The notes under the pieces were generated by a model. It had not been told where the DNA came from and made no database searches. It saw only the letters and a program-made list of their open reading frames with translations. Of a stretch of DNA of 64,000 bases, positions 22,093 to 33,443 are shown in pieces. This DNA comes from Capillidium heterosporum (taxonomy: Eukaryota > Entomophthoromycota > Entomophthoromycetes > Entomophthorales > Capillidiaceae): the NCBI GenBank assembly GCA_016630905.1, contig WBMQ01000005.1:744001-808000 (forward strand), read 5' to 3'. The position numbers were made by a program, and so were the translations under genes. The first letter of the stretch is position 1. The number at the start of each line of letters is the position of its first letter.

Positions 22093-25000
22093 TTATTCCT
22101 GACTCGAACACTGTAGACCACGGATGGCCGACCAAGTGAGGAGTAAGGTAGAGTTGACTTGAAGTGGACTGTTGTCATAGAAGAGGTAACTTGCCAACTC
22201 CTCACCGTTGGTACCTTCGTCACTTTCACCAAGGTGGAACATACTGTCCAGGTTCCAAGTAACCAAACCAATGGCGTCAATCTCAGTCAAATTACCTTGG
22301 GAGCTGGCGTAGGCCCAGGAGGCTTCCCAGATAAGATCACGGACAAATTCGGCGTCAGCATCGGGGGCGAATCCAACTTTGACTCCGGCACGATGTAAGG
22401 CAGTGAAGGTGGTGTCGGCAGTGAGAGGAGGACCAGGTAAACAGTTGCGAGTGGACCAGCTTTCAATGGTGCAACGGGCCGGTTGCAGGATGACCGGAAC
22501 CTGCTCGCGGGCCAGTTGATCGGCAACCTAGAGTAAGTAATCGTTAGTATAAGTTTAGTTTAAAAATGCTTACCATCCAGGATTCGGCACCACCAACAAT
22601 GATCAGATCCAGGCCGGTACCAAACCCACCCTCCAGCTTGTAGGTCTTACGGATCTCATTACGAAGCTGGATGAGACGGGTGATGTCGTCAGAAGTCTGG
22701 GCTTCGGCGATCAATGGGATCTCGCCCTTCAAGACGCGTGCCATCGGGGTATCATCCCGGATCAGGTTGTTGCTGCGGGCATCGATTGCGGCCGTGAAAG
22801 CACGACGTAATAAAGATATTTGCCCGGAGATGGTATTTGCGGTGCTTTCTTTAAAATAGTTAGATATAGCGTATCCAAGAAATCTTACTGCTCTTGTAAT
22901 TGTGACCGATGGCGACGTGCAATGAAGTCACCTCTTTTAAAACATCCTGGTGATCATAAGCGGTGATTCCATCGGTAAAGAAGGCGGTACCATAACCACC
23001 AATAACTCCATCACTGAGAAGAGGGGCGGTAACTGCTGCAGTGACACCACCACGGAAAGCACGATCCAAGTGCTTACCTCCAAACCGAAGTCCATCTTTA
23101 GCCATGGGGTAAGCCTCTTCTTTAAACGGGTCAACATCTCGGACGGAACCATCACCGGTACTGGGTTCTTGTGCAATTTCCTTGAGACCAAGTTTCGTAT
23201 TGACACCAACCAGTCCTGGAATCATCCAAGCTTGGCCTCCTAGATCTATCTCTGGCAGCTCCGCATCGCCTGTTTTCAAGGCAGCTACTTTAGCATGACA
23301 ATCGTGCCCAGCACAAACAATTTTTCCATCGTGGACGATTAATTTTAATTCAGGTTTACCTTGGATGCTGTTGATCTGTAATGGCTTGGTGTTGTTGGGT
23401 TGTCTTACCAGCATCTTGTTGAATCCTTTAAGTACGAATGTTTTAGAAGTGGCTGAGGTACAAGCTACAGCGTTATCTGGCTTGGGATTTGGTCCTTTGG
23501 GGAATGGCACTGGGTCCCTATAGCTACCTTCGACATCTTCAATTTCCTGATCAATTTCTTTGTGGTTAAACTGGGGAATTCCATCGACAAAGACTTGAGT
23601 AGGTCTAGCACCAACTGACAACGGATCAGTCTCCCAAAGCTGTACGATTTAATCAGAATTTAATGTATAGATAATAAAAAGGCTTACAACAACGTCAGCA
23701 TCCATTCCTTCTTTGATACTGCCGATACGATGAGATTGGCCTAGTGCCTTGGCTGGAATACTGGTCACAGCTGCTAATGCCAGAGCAGGGTCTAAGCCAC
23801 TGTGGAATGCTTTCACAGCTTCAAACATCAGGAATTGCTAGGTATGGTAAGCTGCGAAAGAAGTTCAAAATTACCGAATTGAGGACGGGGTGATCTGATT
23901 TAAGGGCTACTGGGATGTGATGGTTTGATAGTATAAGTGGAGCCAAGGGTGAGGCTTCAAAGGCTTCCTTTTTGTAACCCCATCCATCGGAGAACGTGGC
24001 AATGGTAACATTAAATCCGTTTCTACCTGCCTTCTTTACTATATCTGGAATACGATAGGCCTCTAAAGCATGGTGGAAGGCCCAGATTTGGAACTTGAAC
24101 TCTTCGGAGATCCGTACCATAGTTTCAATATCTTCGGTCTAAAATATACTAGTTAATCAACGTCAGCGTAGTATAGTACTTCGTAGCAATGAATGTGAGG
24201 CTGCACGTTGCCGCGAACGACTTCAGAAATAGACTCCAGTTCCAAAGCTTCAGGGAAGGGCTCGACAAGCTTAGAACTCATTGATCCAGAGTTAAGCTCT
24301 TGATTACTAAAAGTATCAGACAGGTAGCTACACCATCTGTCCTGGCTTTGAACCAATCGCCTAGCTTCGTCGAACTTCTTTCTTAGCAGGTATGCTGAAC
24401 CCATTCTCGTAGTCGGCGTTTCTCCTATTATATTATTGATGAATTAAATTCAATATGGTGTAGCTATTACCTCTCTCTTGATATACGCGCTAAATAAATA
24501 AATTGCATGTAAGTATTTAATCTATGACTAAAAAGCACCTTTGGATTTTCACCACAAGCAAACTTCATATATCTCCAATGGAACCCATGCTTTCTCTCGT
24601 CAGAACCAGCGTCAATTAGATGAGATTCAACAGACATGTTGGCATTGGGTCGAAGCTTCATTACGAAAGCTTCACCACCAACAACGTTTCCGCTACCTGG
24701 CAATACTAAGACCGTGGTGATACCGCCACTCAAGGTTCTTGGGATGGCTTTGTCACTAGGGTTAAACGCGTCTAAGGTACGTAGCTAAAAGTTTCTTAAT
24801 TGGCAAAATAATGTAAATAAGCTACTTGAGGGTAGACAGGCTTAGTCATCTCATTGGTATCATCACTGCCTTCCAACTCGGGTAAACTATCGACACCAAT
24901 GTGGCTATTTCAAACATTAGTACTATACTTTTATGAACTAGTACCTATGCATATCGACGAGACCAGGCGTCAAAATTTTGTCTTTACCGTTTATGACAAT

Positions 25001-25555
25001 GGCATTCTTAGGAATATGGATATATTTACCGATCTGAGCTATTATACCATCTTTTAGCAGAACGTCGGATCGATACTCTTTGCTTATTCCATCCCAGATT
25101 GTGACCGATTTGATGACGACTTGGCGAGTACCAGGAATATGACGAGGGTTAAAAGTGCGACTAGTACCTTTTGATGCCTGTGCTTCAACTGGGCTTTCCT
25201 TCAGATACTGTTGGTAGAACTCTTGGCGTAGGCTAGATTTTCTTTCGATGGCCTGGCATTTCTTCCATCCGTATTTTAGTTCTTCCTTTGAGATGGGGGT
25301 AGTCGATATGGATCCATTTCTAAAACCTCCACCTTGGAACCAGAAGGCCAAGAGCAACGTCAAAATGATCAACAAGCTCAAGGCAAACAGGACCCGTAAA
25401 GCGTTGCGTACAACCTTATAGTCAAAGAACTCCTGCCAGCTCTGAGACGCTGCGTTTCTAGAGGTTTCTGGATGCAGGAGGGGATCGTTAGAGTTGGCGC
25501 CCTCCTCCTCGTTTATATGCCGCTCGTTCCTTTCGTTTGGCATTTCACTTGGCAA
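22093..25555 (-). CDS. Membrane-anchored amidohydrolase with a degenerate second half
   Basis: Ten exons; nine introns (about 22528-22573, 22849-22888, 23640-23687, 23838-23874, 24139-24179, 24425-24470, 24490-24538, 24785-24825, 24905-24944; 37-49 nt) give exactly 1025 codons including the stop. One transmembrane helix at residues 53-74 follows an acidic cytosolic start (type II). First half: VIINGKDKILTPGLVDMHSH (metal HxH), then IHCYE, AFHHALEAY and KSDHPVLNS, the ligands of the imidazolonepropionase/CE9-like amidohydrolase superfamily. Second half, from about residue 590, repeats the same layout (AWMIPGLVGVNTKLG, FRGGVTAAVTAP, IPLIAEAQTSDDI) but the metal histidines are Asn, Lys and Ala, so it is probably a non-catalytic copy. 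The start could also be the Met at codon 5. The substrate is unknown. Confidence 0.88.
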
Positions 25556-28500
25556 AACTTTAAACTTAAACTGTGGAGTTGGTTACGTATTTACAATTTT
25601 AACTTGTAGAAGTTGGGATGGCGTCTGATCCATCCCTTTATATACCTCCTTTTAAGTTTCAGACTGAACTAGGTTGTTTTAATTGGTAATTCGCTTTAAT
25701 TGTAAGCTTTTCTACAAATAAGATGGTTGAATTTTATATTCAAGGTCAATTAAAGACGTCACGCTATTAGGAATATAAGTTCTGAGATTGCGTAAGTCAG
25801 GGTTTCTGGCATCGCCTTTTCCATTTTACCCACACAATCAGTTTTAACAAATTATATCCTCCAAAAAACTCATTTTATCAATTGAATTTTTTACTTTACC
25901 CACCGGTTGGCAATTTACCCAACATTTAGAAACCCTGGTGTAACCCATCAATCTAAATTAAGGATTTGTTTGGACTTTCTTCACCAATAGCACATCCAAT
26001 TGGTAAATACTATTAGTTAAAGGAATGTCCTTCAAAGTGTAAACAATCTATACCAATAATACTGCTATTTCATTATGAATGGCTGTGCCGATTATAATTT
26101 ACAGATATGAGCTGAAATATTATGTAGACTCATAATCAAATCCAAATGTTCAAAATCTTGAGAGAATTAGTACGATTTAATTTGTAGAAAATCGTCTTGA
26201 TTTTATAAACAGATATTGTGATTGATCATGACTAACAAGTTTCTTTAGCACAACTTTGTCCCAAAGTAATTTTCTATATTAATATTTTAATGATATTAAA
26301 TTGAAGATCTTATTTTGGGACAAATATAGCTTCCTTTTGAAATTCTAAAGGATATGAAGTTAGAAGCTATTTCACCTAGTAAACCAAAGGTCCAATAATA
26401 TAGTTGTTGAGATATGTTTGCAACCTTCAAACAATCAACTAAAATATGTATATTTTATTTATATTTATTTGTTCAAAATAACAATCGATTTCATACTCAT
26501 GAATCGAAGGTTTCACTAGGTCTAAACACCTCTCCTCAGCCAAATATTGGTTAAAACCCATTTATATAATTAGTTTGTCTTTACCTCTTCAAAGTTTAGT
26601 ATAAGATTTAACGATTCAGGTTGTCAAGCTCTCTAAGGAATCTTTGTATTGAAGCAAACTGGACAATTGATAGAAGCTTGAAAAGTTTAGAATCCACTAC
26701 TATATAGCATTGATTTTAGTATACTTTTTATTGTAAGATGTCTTAAGTTTGGTAAAAGGTTGTGTAAGTACCCTTTAATAATCCTTGATTTTATATATAA
26801 GCGATAAAATTATATACATATTTGCAAAGTCAGTAAAAGTGAAGTAATTGTAGAACTTAGAGGTATCAAAACTAACAAAATTTACATTTTGAAAGTTTAT
26901 TATTAATGTAAAATTTTGTTGAATAGAGGAAGTTATAATATGTATTTTCTAAAAACCTCTACTCAGCTTTGAAAGTTCTTTTGTAGAGTCCTATATATCG
27001 AAATTCTATACCTCTGCAGCTACATCCAGCATGCTTATGTTAAATTATGAAAGCCCTCATCTTTAATCTTATTGAAAACTTGTTGAATAATCACAGCTTT
27101 TAGAAACTTTAGTGGATACTATTTGTTGATCCCCACCTTTTACTTTACCTTTTCTTATAAGACATTTCAACAAACTAAAGTTCTCTGCGTTCCAAGAATA
27201 AATAATCTATAGGGAGCCTTGGTTTGAAAATTAACATCTTCCCGCAACTCTTTACAGACTTCTTTTTTTAATATCATCTGTAAACGAGAGATGGACCCTA
27301 AGTTAGGTTATAGAACCGTTAAGTAGTGGTACAAATACCTACCTCTAGGCTCAAGTGCTGGATCCCTTTGTTTACCAAAGGAGCTGGAGGTGCTTTACAG
27401 GTACCTATACACATACATTTAAAGTTTGAATACATATCATATCAAAGCGTTATACTGGATATATCAATCCACCTAATACCACACCACTTCAGTCCATCCC
27501 TTCTAGACTTCAAACTAAATGGACTTTATTAACCAAAAGGCTCTATAGTTATGGATTAACCACCATTTACATCAAGTTGCAACCTCACAATATGTATACT
27601 GGACGGGAACCATCTTTAAGCCCCGATATAGAGACAACTATAGGTAATTGCAAATTCGATATTCTAGACGAATCTGATTTGAACTATACGCTAGCTTTGC
27701 TTTTCTAGGCCTTGCAAGCTTTTAACTGCACTTACTGGAATCAAAATATACGTTTAAGCACATAGCCTATATAAACAGACAAGTTACCTTACAAAATGGG
27801 TGTATAAATCTTACATATGTCAAAGTAGAGATGCCAAGGACTATATCCATAGTACTTTACTATTGATGACTGTCAAGTATACTACAAACTAATATTACAA
27901 CTTATGATTTAAGCGCTGAGGTATATAGTAGCTACTAAACGAGTTAGATGATATATCGATTTCATGAAGACAATATCGAAAGGCTTCCGAGTCTCCATAT
28001 ACCGATTTCCGAAGCTACATGGTAGTCAAGGATCGGTCTTTGCTGATCCTTTAAACATAGTATAGTATTAAGTTAGGTCGCCTCTGATGCTAAATAAAAC
28101 TTTTATCTTATGGCTGGTGGAGTAATATCAAATTGGTTGTTTAGCCGCTTTACATAAAGATATCCTTGTAAGTAGTTGAGATTACAAATATTCTGTTGTT
28201 TGGGCAGTTGGTTGTCAGATTAGGTAGTTGGATGGTGGCGTTAAATAATATAAGCAATAGCAGAAAAACTAGAATCGGAATTAGAGATGAAGTTGTAAGT
28301 TTTTAAGGCAATTTCATTTATATAGTTAAATTATTGAAATCCAATAAATTGCACAATATATTAGCTAATATATTGGACAATAAATTGGAGACTAATCTGC
28401 TAAAGATCCAATAGATTGAAGAACTAATGAAGGTATACTGATTGGCATTTCAATTGATTTTACAGTAGCATTAAGAACCTTTCCTTATAGATTTTAGTGC

Positions 28501-30588
28501 ACTAGTCCAAGAACAACCACCAATCGATACGATTGCTGGGGATAGTACGTCTAATTTTAGTATATATATTGTACTTTACTGGGTATAGGTGCACTAAATC
28601 AATATATTGAATAGTTGTACTTAGTGACGTTAGCTAAATGCTCAAGTTTATTTGGAATCTCATTAATTTTTGACTACATTCCCATCTAATTCAGTATTTT
28701 AGCGTCTGATCGTACATATAAATATATATAGAAAGGTCAATGAAATCAAAGAGTCCTTAAAAGCTCGTGGATTGCATATGTTTACGAGAATAAACAAATA
28801 GCTAGTAAATATGTATGCTATCGTATAAAAATGCCAAAATAACGAGAGTTCATGGCAAATAGCTATAATCTGTAAATTAAAGCGTATTTTACATTTCGGT
28901 AAAACCAACAGTGTATATTGTAGCTATAGGTACATACTTTACCTTTGAATGCTATGTTGACTTCACTGTGATAAGTAAAAATACATATACCTTAGTTTGC
29001 AGGGGTTTAACCCGACTTGAGATGCTGACCTACTGCATAATCACATTGGAGCCCATATATCTATGTTTTATCATATATATGGTGTGGACTTTAAAGTATA
29101 CCAAGATTTTGGACTCATTTTTATACTATATTTGTCTCATTCAACTGCAGGTACAGTTCTGATAGAACATTCTCCGACAATAGAAGATAATGGCGGTCCA
29201 TATATTCCAACACTATGGCTAAAAGCTATTTATAACGGAATGTGTCGCTACACTAAAATTACACGTGGCGCTGCATAGGACTATCTACAAATAAGTACAT
29301 GTTCGTAGAAGCTATACAAATATAATTCTACCAAAGTAAAAATATTCAAGCAGTAGCCTAAAAATAACGCAGAAACCTTGAAATGGGCATTGGTCTAGCA
29401 GTCATATAATGAGATAAATGTAGAGTATGCTTTACAGAACATGTGTATAAAATATAGTATCTGTAGTGCAGGGCTTATAGCCGTTCCCAAGCATTTGCCA
29501 GATATACTCTGTTGCGAAGTATCAAAAGTTGAGCTAACTAGAACACAACCTATTCGATTTAAAAGGAAACCCCACTCAATTGAAAACATCCTTTTATAGC
29601 GTCTTCCTAAGTTAGCCTGATGGAACAGTCTAAGACTCGCTGACAAACCTTCTAAGAACCTTAGTTAAGCTGCAAACCACTTCCCCAGCCAGTATACCTT
29701 ATGCCTTCAATTAAACCAAAATTGAACGCTGTAAGAACAGGTTTGGTACCCGAAACCAATTTTATGGATAGGGTGAATATCTTTCCAATCCTGTAGAACC
29801 GGCAGAACCCAATTACACCCAAATAAAAGTCGGCCCTCTGGTTAACCAAAGGAGCTTATTAGATTGCAGTACAATAGGTGCCATTCTTTTTATCTGGCTC
29901 TAGGGTTCAAGATAATATGATGTAAGAGCAGGGGGAGGTACCCAATTTACGCTGCCAAGTTCCCATTGGCTAGATTTGAAGATGTAGTCAAAATTTCGTA
30001 ATTGCAACAGCTTTTTTCAGTAGGATTAGAACCAAGTATGGCAAATCTAAACAGATTTTACTTGGAAATCGAGTAAGTGAAAAGTGGATACTTTGAAATG
30101 GAGCTGAGGTTCCCAGGCAATTTGGAGCCAATCAGAGTTATGAAGAACCTATGTTCTCTAGACTTTCGCCACGGGACATCGATAACCTATATCCTTATTT
30201 TAATCGACCTACCAAACCTGGCCAAAAAGGAAACTTGATTATAATTATTTCCCTTTGAAATAGATCTATTTTTGAAATAAGCTTAACATGTCCTCCCTCT
30301 AAACTGCTGGTATAACTTACAACTTTGCTGCTTTAGAGTAAGACTTCCTTAGCTGCTTTCCCTACCATTATTTGATATTTTCAAGTCGCTTTTCGTACTC
30401 AGCTTCCTTTCAACTTTACCTTGTATTTAAACACCGTTTAGGATTTTTATTGATTAGAAATCCTTTTATCAATCGCAACACCGAACAGTTCTATTGTTAC
30501 AGACACTACCTTTTGCTGTTACCGACGCTTGAACTCCTATTTAGAACTGACAACATCACCTTAACTAATTAATCCTAATTGCACCGAG
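25556..30588. other. Gene-poor AT-rich region, 5 kb
   Basis: No gene recognised on either strand. Open frames of 60-85 codons occur (for example 27326-27532, 28911-29162, 29395-29646, 29661-29849) without domains, signal peptides or splice-joined continuations. The part at 29.4-30.2 kb is less AT-rich than its surroundings and could hold decayed coding sequence that I cannot identify. A small inverted-repeat element lies at 25798-25937. The last 250 bases are the C/T-rich leader of HD2. Confidence 0.5.
25798..25937. repeat. 140-bp segment with 10-bp terminal inverted repeats
   Basis: CAGGGTTTCT at 25798-25807 is complementary to AGAAACCCTG at 25928-25937. Between them are three near-repeats of TTTACCCAC/TTTACCCAA. 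It could be a short non-autonomous element or a chance hairpin; no target duplication is evident. Confidence 0.35.
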
Positions 30589-32373
30589 ATGGATACTGCC
30601 GGAAAGAAAAAACAAAGTGCTGGGACCAACCCCTCAGATATGAAATCGGAAGAGCAACCCGACGTACAGTCCAACAACAACTCCAGTGGAGAAGGCGATG
30701 GAAATGACAACGGCCTCGGTGGTAAACGATCCAGAGCTAGCCGCGAGCAGGTAAACATCTTGGAAGAGCATTTCAAAAAGGATAGCCAGCCTAACGCCAA
30801 GGTGCGTGAGATCCTGGCCAAGAAGGTCAACATGTCCGAACGCACTGTCCAGATCTGGTTCCAAAACCGCAGGGCCAAGATCAAGCTACTGCAACGCAAA
30901 AACCACATGGCCCTGACCGAAGAAGCGTTGAGGCAACATTGTATGGCTGCCTACAGCGGACAGGCTTCGTCGCTACCGAACCTCCCCAAACCTGCCTTCC
31001 ACCCCCAATCGGAAAAGCTTGCCACCATCTCCGAGATTCAGGACTCCTCGCCGATGGTCAACAGTGTCGCCGCCTTTAGCCATTCACCCTTTTTGAACAA
31101 AGGGGTTGGCACCTTCAATAACAAGAAGGAAACTACTGAAATCGAAACCAACATTACCGATGTAATTAACGCCGCTGCTAAAGGACGTAGCAACCTGTTC
31201 CCGGTGTCGGTACTTGCCATTGGAGCCTGGCAGCGGATGCCAGTTGGATCGGATGACCTAGTCTGTAGCTTCAACTGCTCCTCTTCCCTCATGTCCTGGG
31301 TCATTGGTGACAACCAAGCCAAATTCCGAATTGCCTTCTCCTTTGCCTCTGTGAAACGTCTGGAGCTGTCCTTTGTCGATCAGCTGAATGCCGAGCTTAT
31401 CATCAAGCTCAACCAAGCGCCTACCTTTTCGATCCTGGCCCGTGACAAGATAACCTGGAACCCCTGCTCTGACTTCACCGAGGACCAGCAGGCATCCCAC
31501 ATCTTTATCCACAGCTTGAAGGGAGAGGCTCAAGGTATGCGAGTGCAGCTCCTCAAGCTTATTGAGCTGGTTCCCAACTTCAGCAGCATAACCGTAATTA
31601 AACCTACCACCAGCAATGAATCAGGAAGACTCGTATCGGCTGCTCAAGCTGAAGCAAAGCGTCGTCAGTCCACTAGCTTGGTTCAAGCCAATCTCGAATC
31701 CAACACTATGTCCCCACACCTTATGCAGGGCTCAACCTTCCGACAGCCCTCCAAAGTCCCTCCTCAGAACAATAGTACCATCCACTACATGGCAGCTCTC
31801 GCTTTGGAACGCACCCGTAATCGCTCCTTCTCGACTCCCAGTTTTAACCCATTTATGCCGATTGACTCCTTGGCCAACTACAACCTGGGCAATGGTACGC
31901 CGGATTTGAACGCCAGCAACATGCAGGGTCTAGGCTTAGGTGCTTTGACCGACAACTTCACCCCCAACATCACTCCCATGGGAACTCCTAGCAACTTCAA
32001 CGCTATGAGTGGCGCCTTCACCGACGTCTACCAGAACCCCTACGACATGACCTCAGTCGCCAGCCAGGTCTACCAGGCCCGAGCCAACGAGGCGTTGCAG
32101 TCCTTGACTCCTAACCTGCTGCCTGGCCAATTCAGCGATCAGAACTCCCAGATGGCCCTCTACAGCAACTTAAGTAACATGCAGGGTAATTCGATGCATT
32201 TGCTCAACTCCGGCATGAGTAATGCCTCTCATGCCGACCTCAGCCACCAGGAACTGGCTAGCATCTTCGACCCGACTATAGCTCCCTCCACCTCGGTCAA
32301 CGAATCTATGTCGGTATCCACTCCCTCCCAGAAGGAGGTTGGTGGTATGGTCAGTGCCTTTTATGAATCCTAG
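30589..32373 (+). CDS. Homeodomain transcription factor HD2
   Basis: 594 residues, no intron, intact. The homeodomain at residues 46-105 runs from KRSRASREQVNILEEHF to helix 3 RTVQIWFQNRRAKIK. A second conserved region at about 203-310 (FPVSVLAIGAWQRM, CSFNCSSSLMSWVIGDNQA, NPCSDFTEDQQAS) is shared with HD1 and is known from PHO2-like regulators of early-diverging fungi; I do not know its function. The C-terminal 250 residues are Asn/Ser/Met-rich with a likely activation role. Codon use is biased to C-ending codons, as in well-expressed genes here. Its long leader (about 30.3-30.59 kb) is pyrimidine-rich. It is probably a nuclear regulator; targets are unknown. Confidence 0.92.
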   Translation: MDTAGKKKQSAGTNPSDMKSEEQPDVQSNNNSSGEGDGNDNGLGGKRSRASREQVNILEEHFKKDSQPNAKVREILAKKVNMSERTVQIWFQNRRAKIKLLQRKNHMALTEEALRQHCMAAYSGQASSLPNLPKPAFHPQSEKLATISEIQDSSPMVNSVAAFSHSPFLNKGVGTFNNKKETTEIETNITDVINAAAKGRSNLFPVSVLAIGAWQRMPVGSDDLVCSFNCSSSLMSWVIGDNQAKFRIAFSFASVKRLELSFVDQLNAELIIKLNQAPTFSILARDKITWNPCSDFTEDQQASHIFIHSLKGEAQGMRVQLLKLIELVPNFSSITVIKPTTSNESGRLVSAAQAEAKRRQSTSLVQANLESNTMSPHLMQGSTFRQPSKVPPQNNSTIHYMAALALERTRNRSFSTPSFNPFMPIDSLANYNLGNGTPDLNASNMQGLGLGALTDNFTPNITPMGTPSNFNAMSGAFTDVYQNPYDMTSVASQVYQARANEALQSLTPNLLPGQFSDQNSQMALYSNLSNMQGNSMHLLNSGMSNASHADLSHQELASIFDPTIAPSTSVNESMSVSTPSQKEVGGMVSAFYES

Positions 32374-33443
32374 TTCACCAGTTGCCTTTTATCCCTCTCT
32401 GCACTTCTCTTTTGTCTAATTTTTATGGTTAATCCTACATACGCAACTTGAATCTACAGTAAAACATCAGCTTACTGGAACATACCGATCGACTTTGGTA
32501 GCATCTACTACCCATAGTTTAAAGGCACATCTCCCTTTACCGTTTATATAAGACATTTCTATATTGAAGTTTCTAAATCAAACTTCCGCCTTCCCAACCA
32601 ACCTACTTACACTACCAACTCTTTTATTTCTTATTGAACTATACTAAAAGTGTACTTAACAATTGACTTTCCTCAATTAAATTTATGGATTTTATATAAT
32701 TTTATTATATTAGCAGTATTTTGATCTCAAGGTAGTAGGTCTATTAAACAGATATAGAATAGCTATGGTCTTGCTTTTACTGAGCCTTTTCTCATGCATT
32801 GGTTGCCATTAGCCTGCAAAGATTACGTAGTTTCAACTTTATACAATCCTTCAACATTAAAAATTGTAGGAAAAGTTAGATAAGGACATTTAGTTAACCA
32901 GATTTCCAGTATCCAAAATCAGGACCATTGTAAGAAGGATATAAAAAATAAGGAAGGTATATGGCTATAGATTTGGTAGACTTATACTAAGCATTCAAAT
33001 ATATCGAGCACGATGGCTTTATAGTTGGATAGAAACTAACTTCATTAAAACATAATAATACTAAAGGTACAAGACTAAATATCTATATATTAGCAGATGT
33101 ATATAGTAACCTATATCTATAAAGTAAAGCATATAGATACAATAGCTTTAAAGAATATCTTTTTTAATTAAACAGCACTATAACTATAACCCTGCTTTAT
33201 ACTTGGCAAGTTACTTCATATTGAACAACTACGTAAATATAAAGATTAAACAATCACTATAGATTTAACTCAATAGCATTGGCAAAATAGGTTGTAAATT
33301 AAATATGTTTATGTTTGCTAAACACTAAACAAATTGATGCTAATTCCTATTCCAACAAGGTACCAAATGCAAAAGCAAAGCCTAAAAAAGGAATACAAAG
33401 CTTGTATATATTAAAATACAAATTACAAACGAGTTAAAGAAAT
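32374..33443. other. Intergenic between convergent HD2 and fungal_trans gene
   Basis: AT-rich 1.1 kb of 3' flanks; nothing recognised. Confidence 0.5.

Noticed and set aside
28550-28580. Telomere- or centromere-like repeat in the gene-poor region
   Set aside because: Only short TA runs are present; there is no tandem array.
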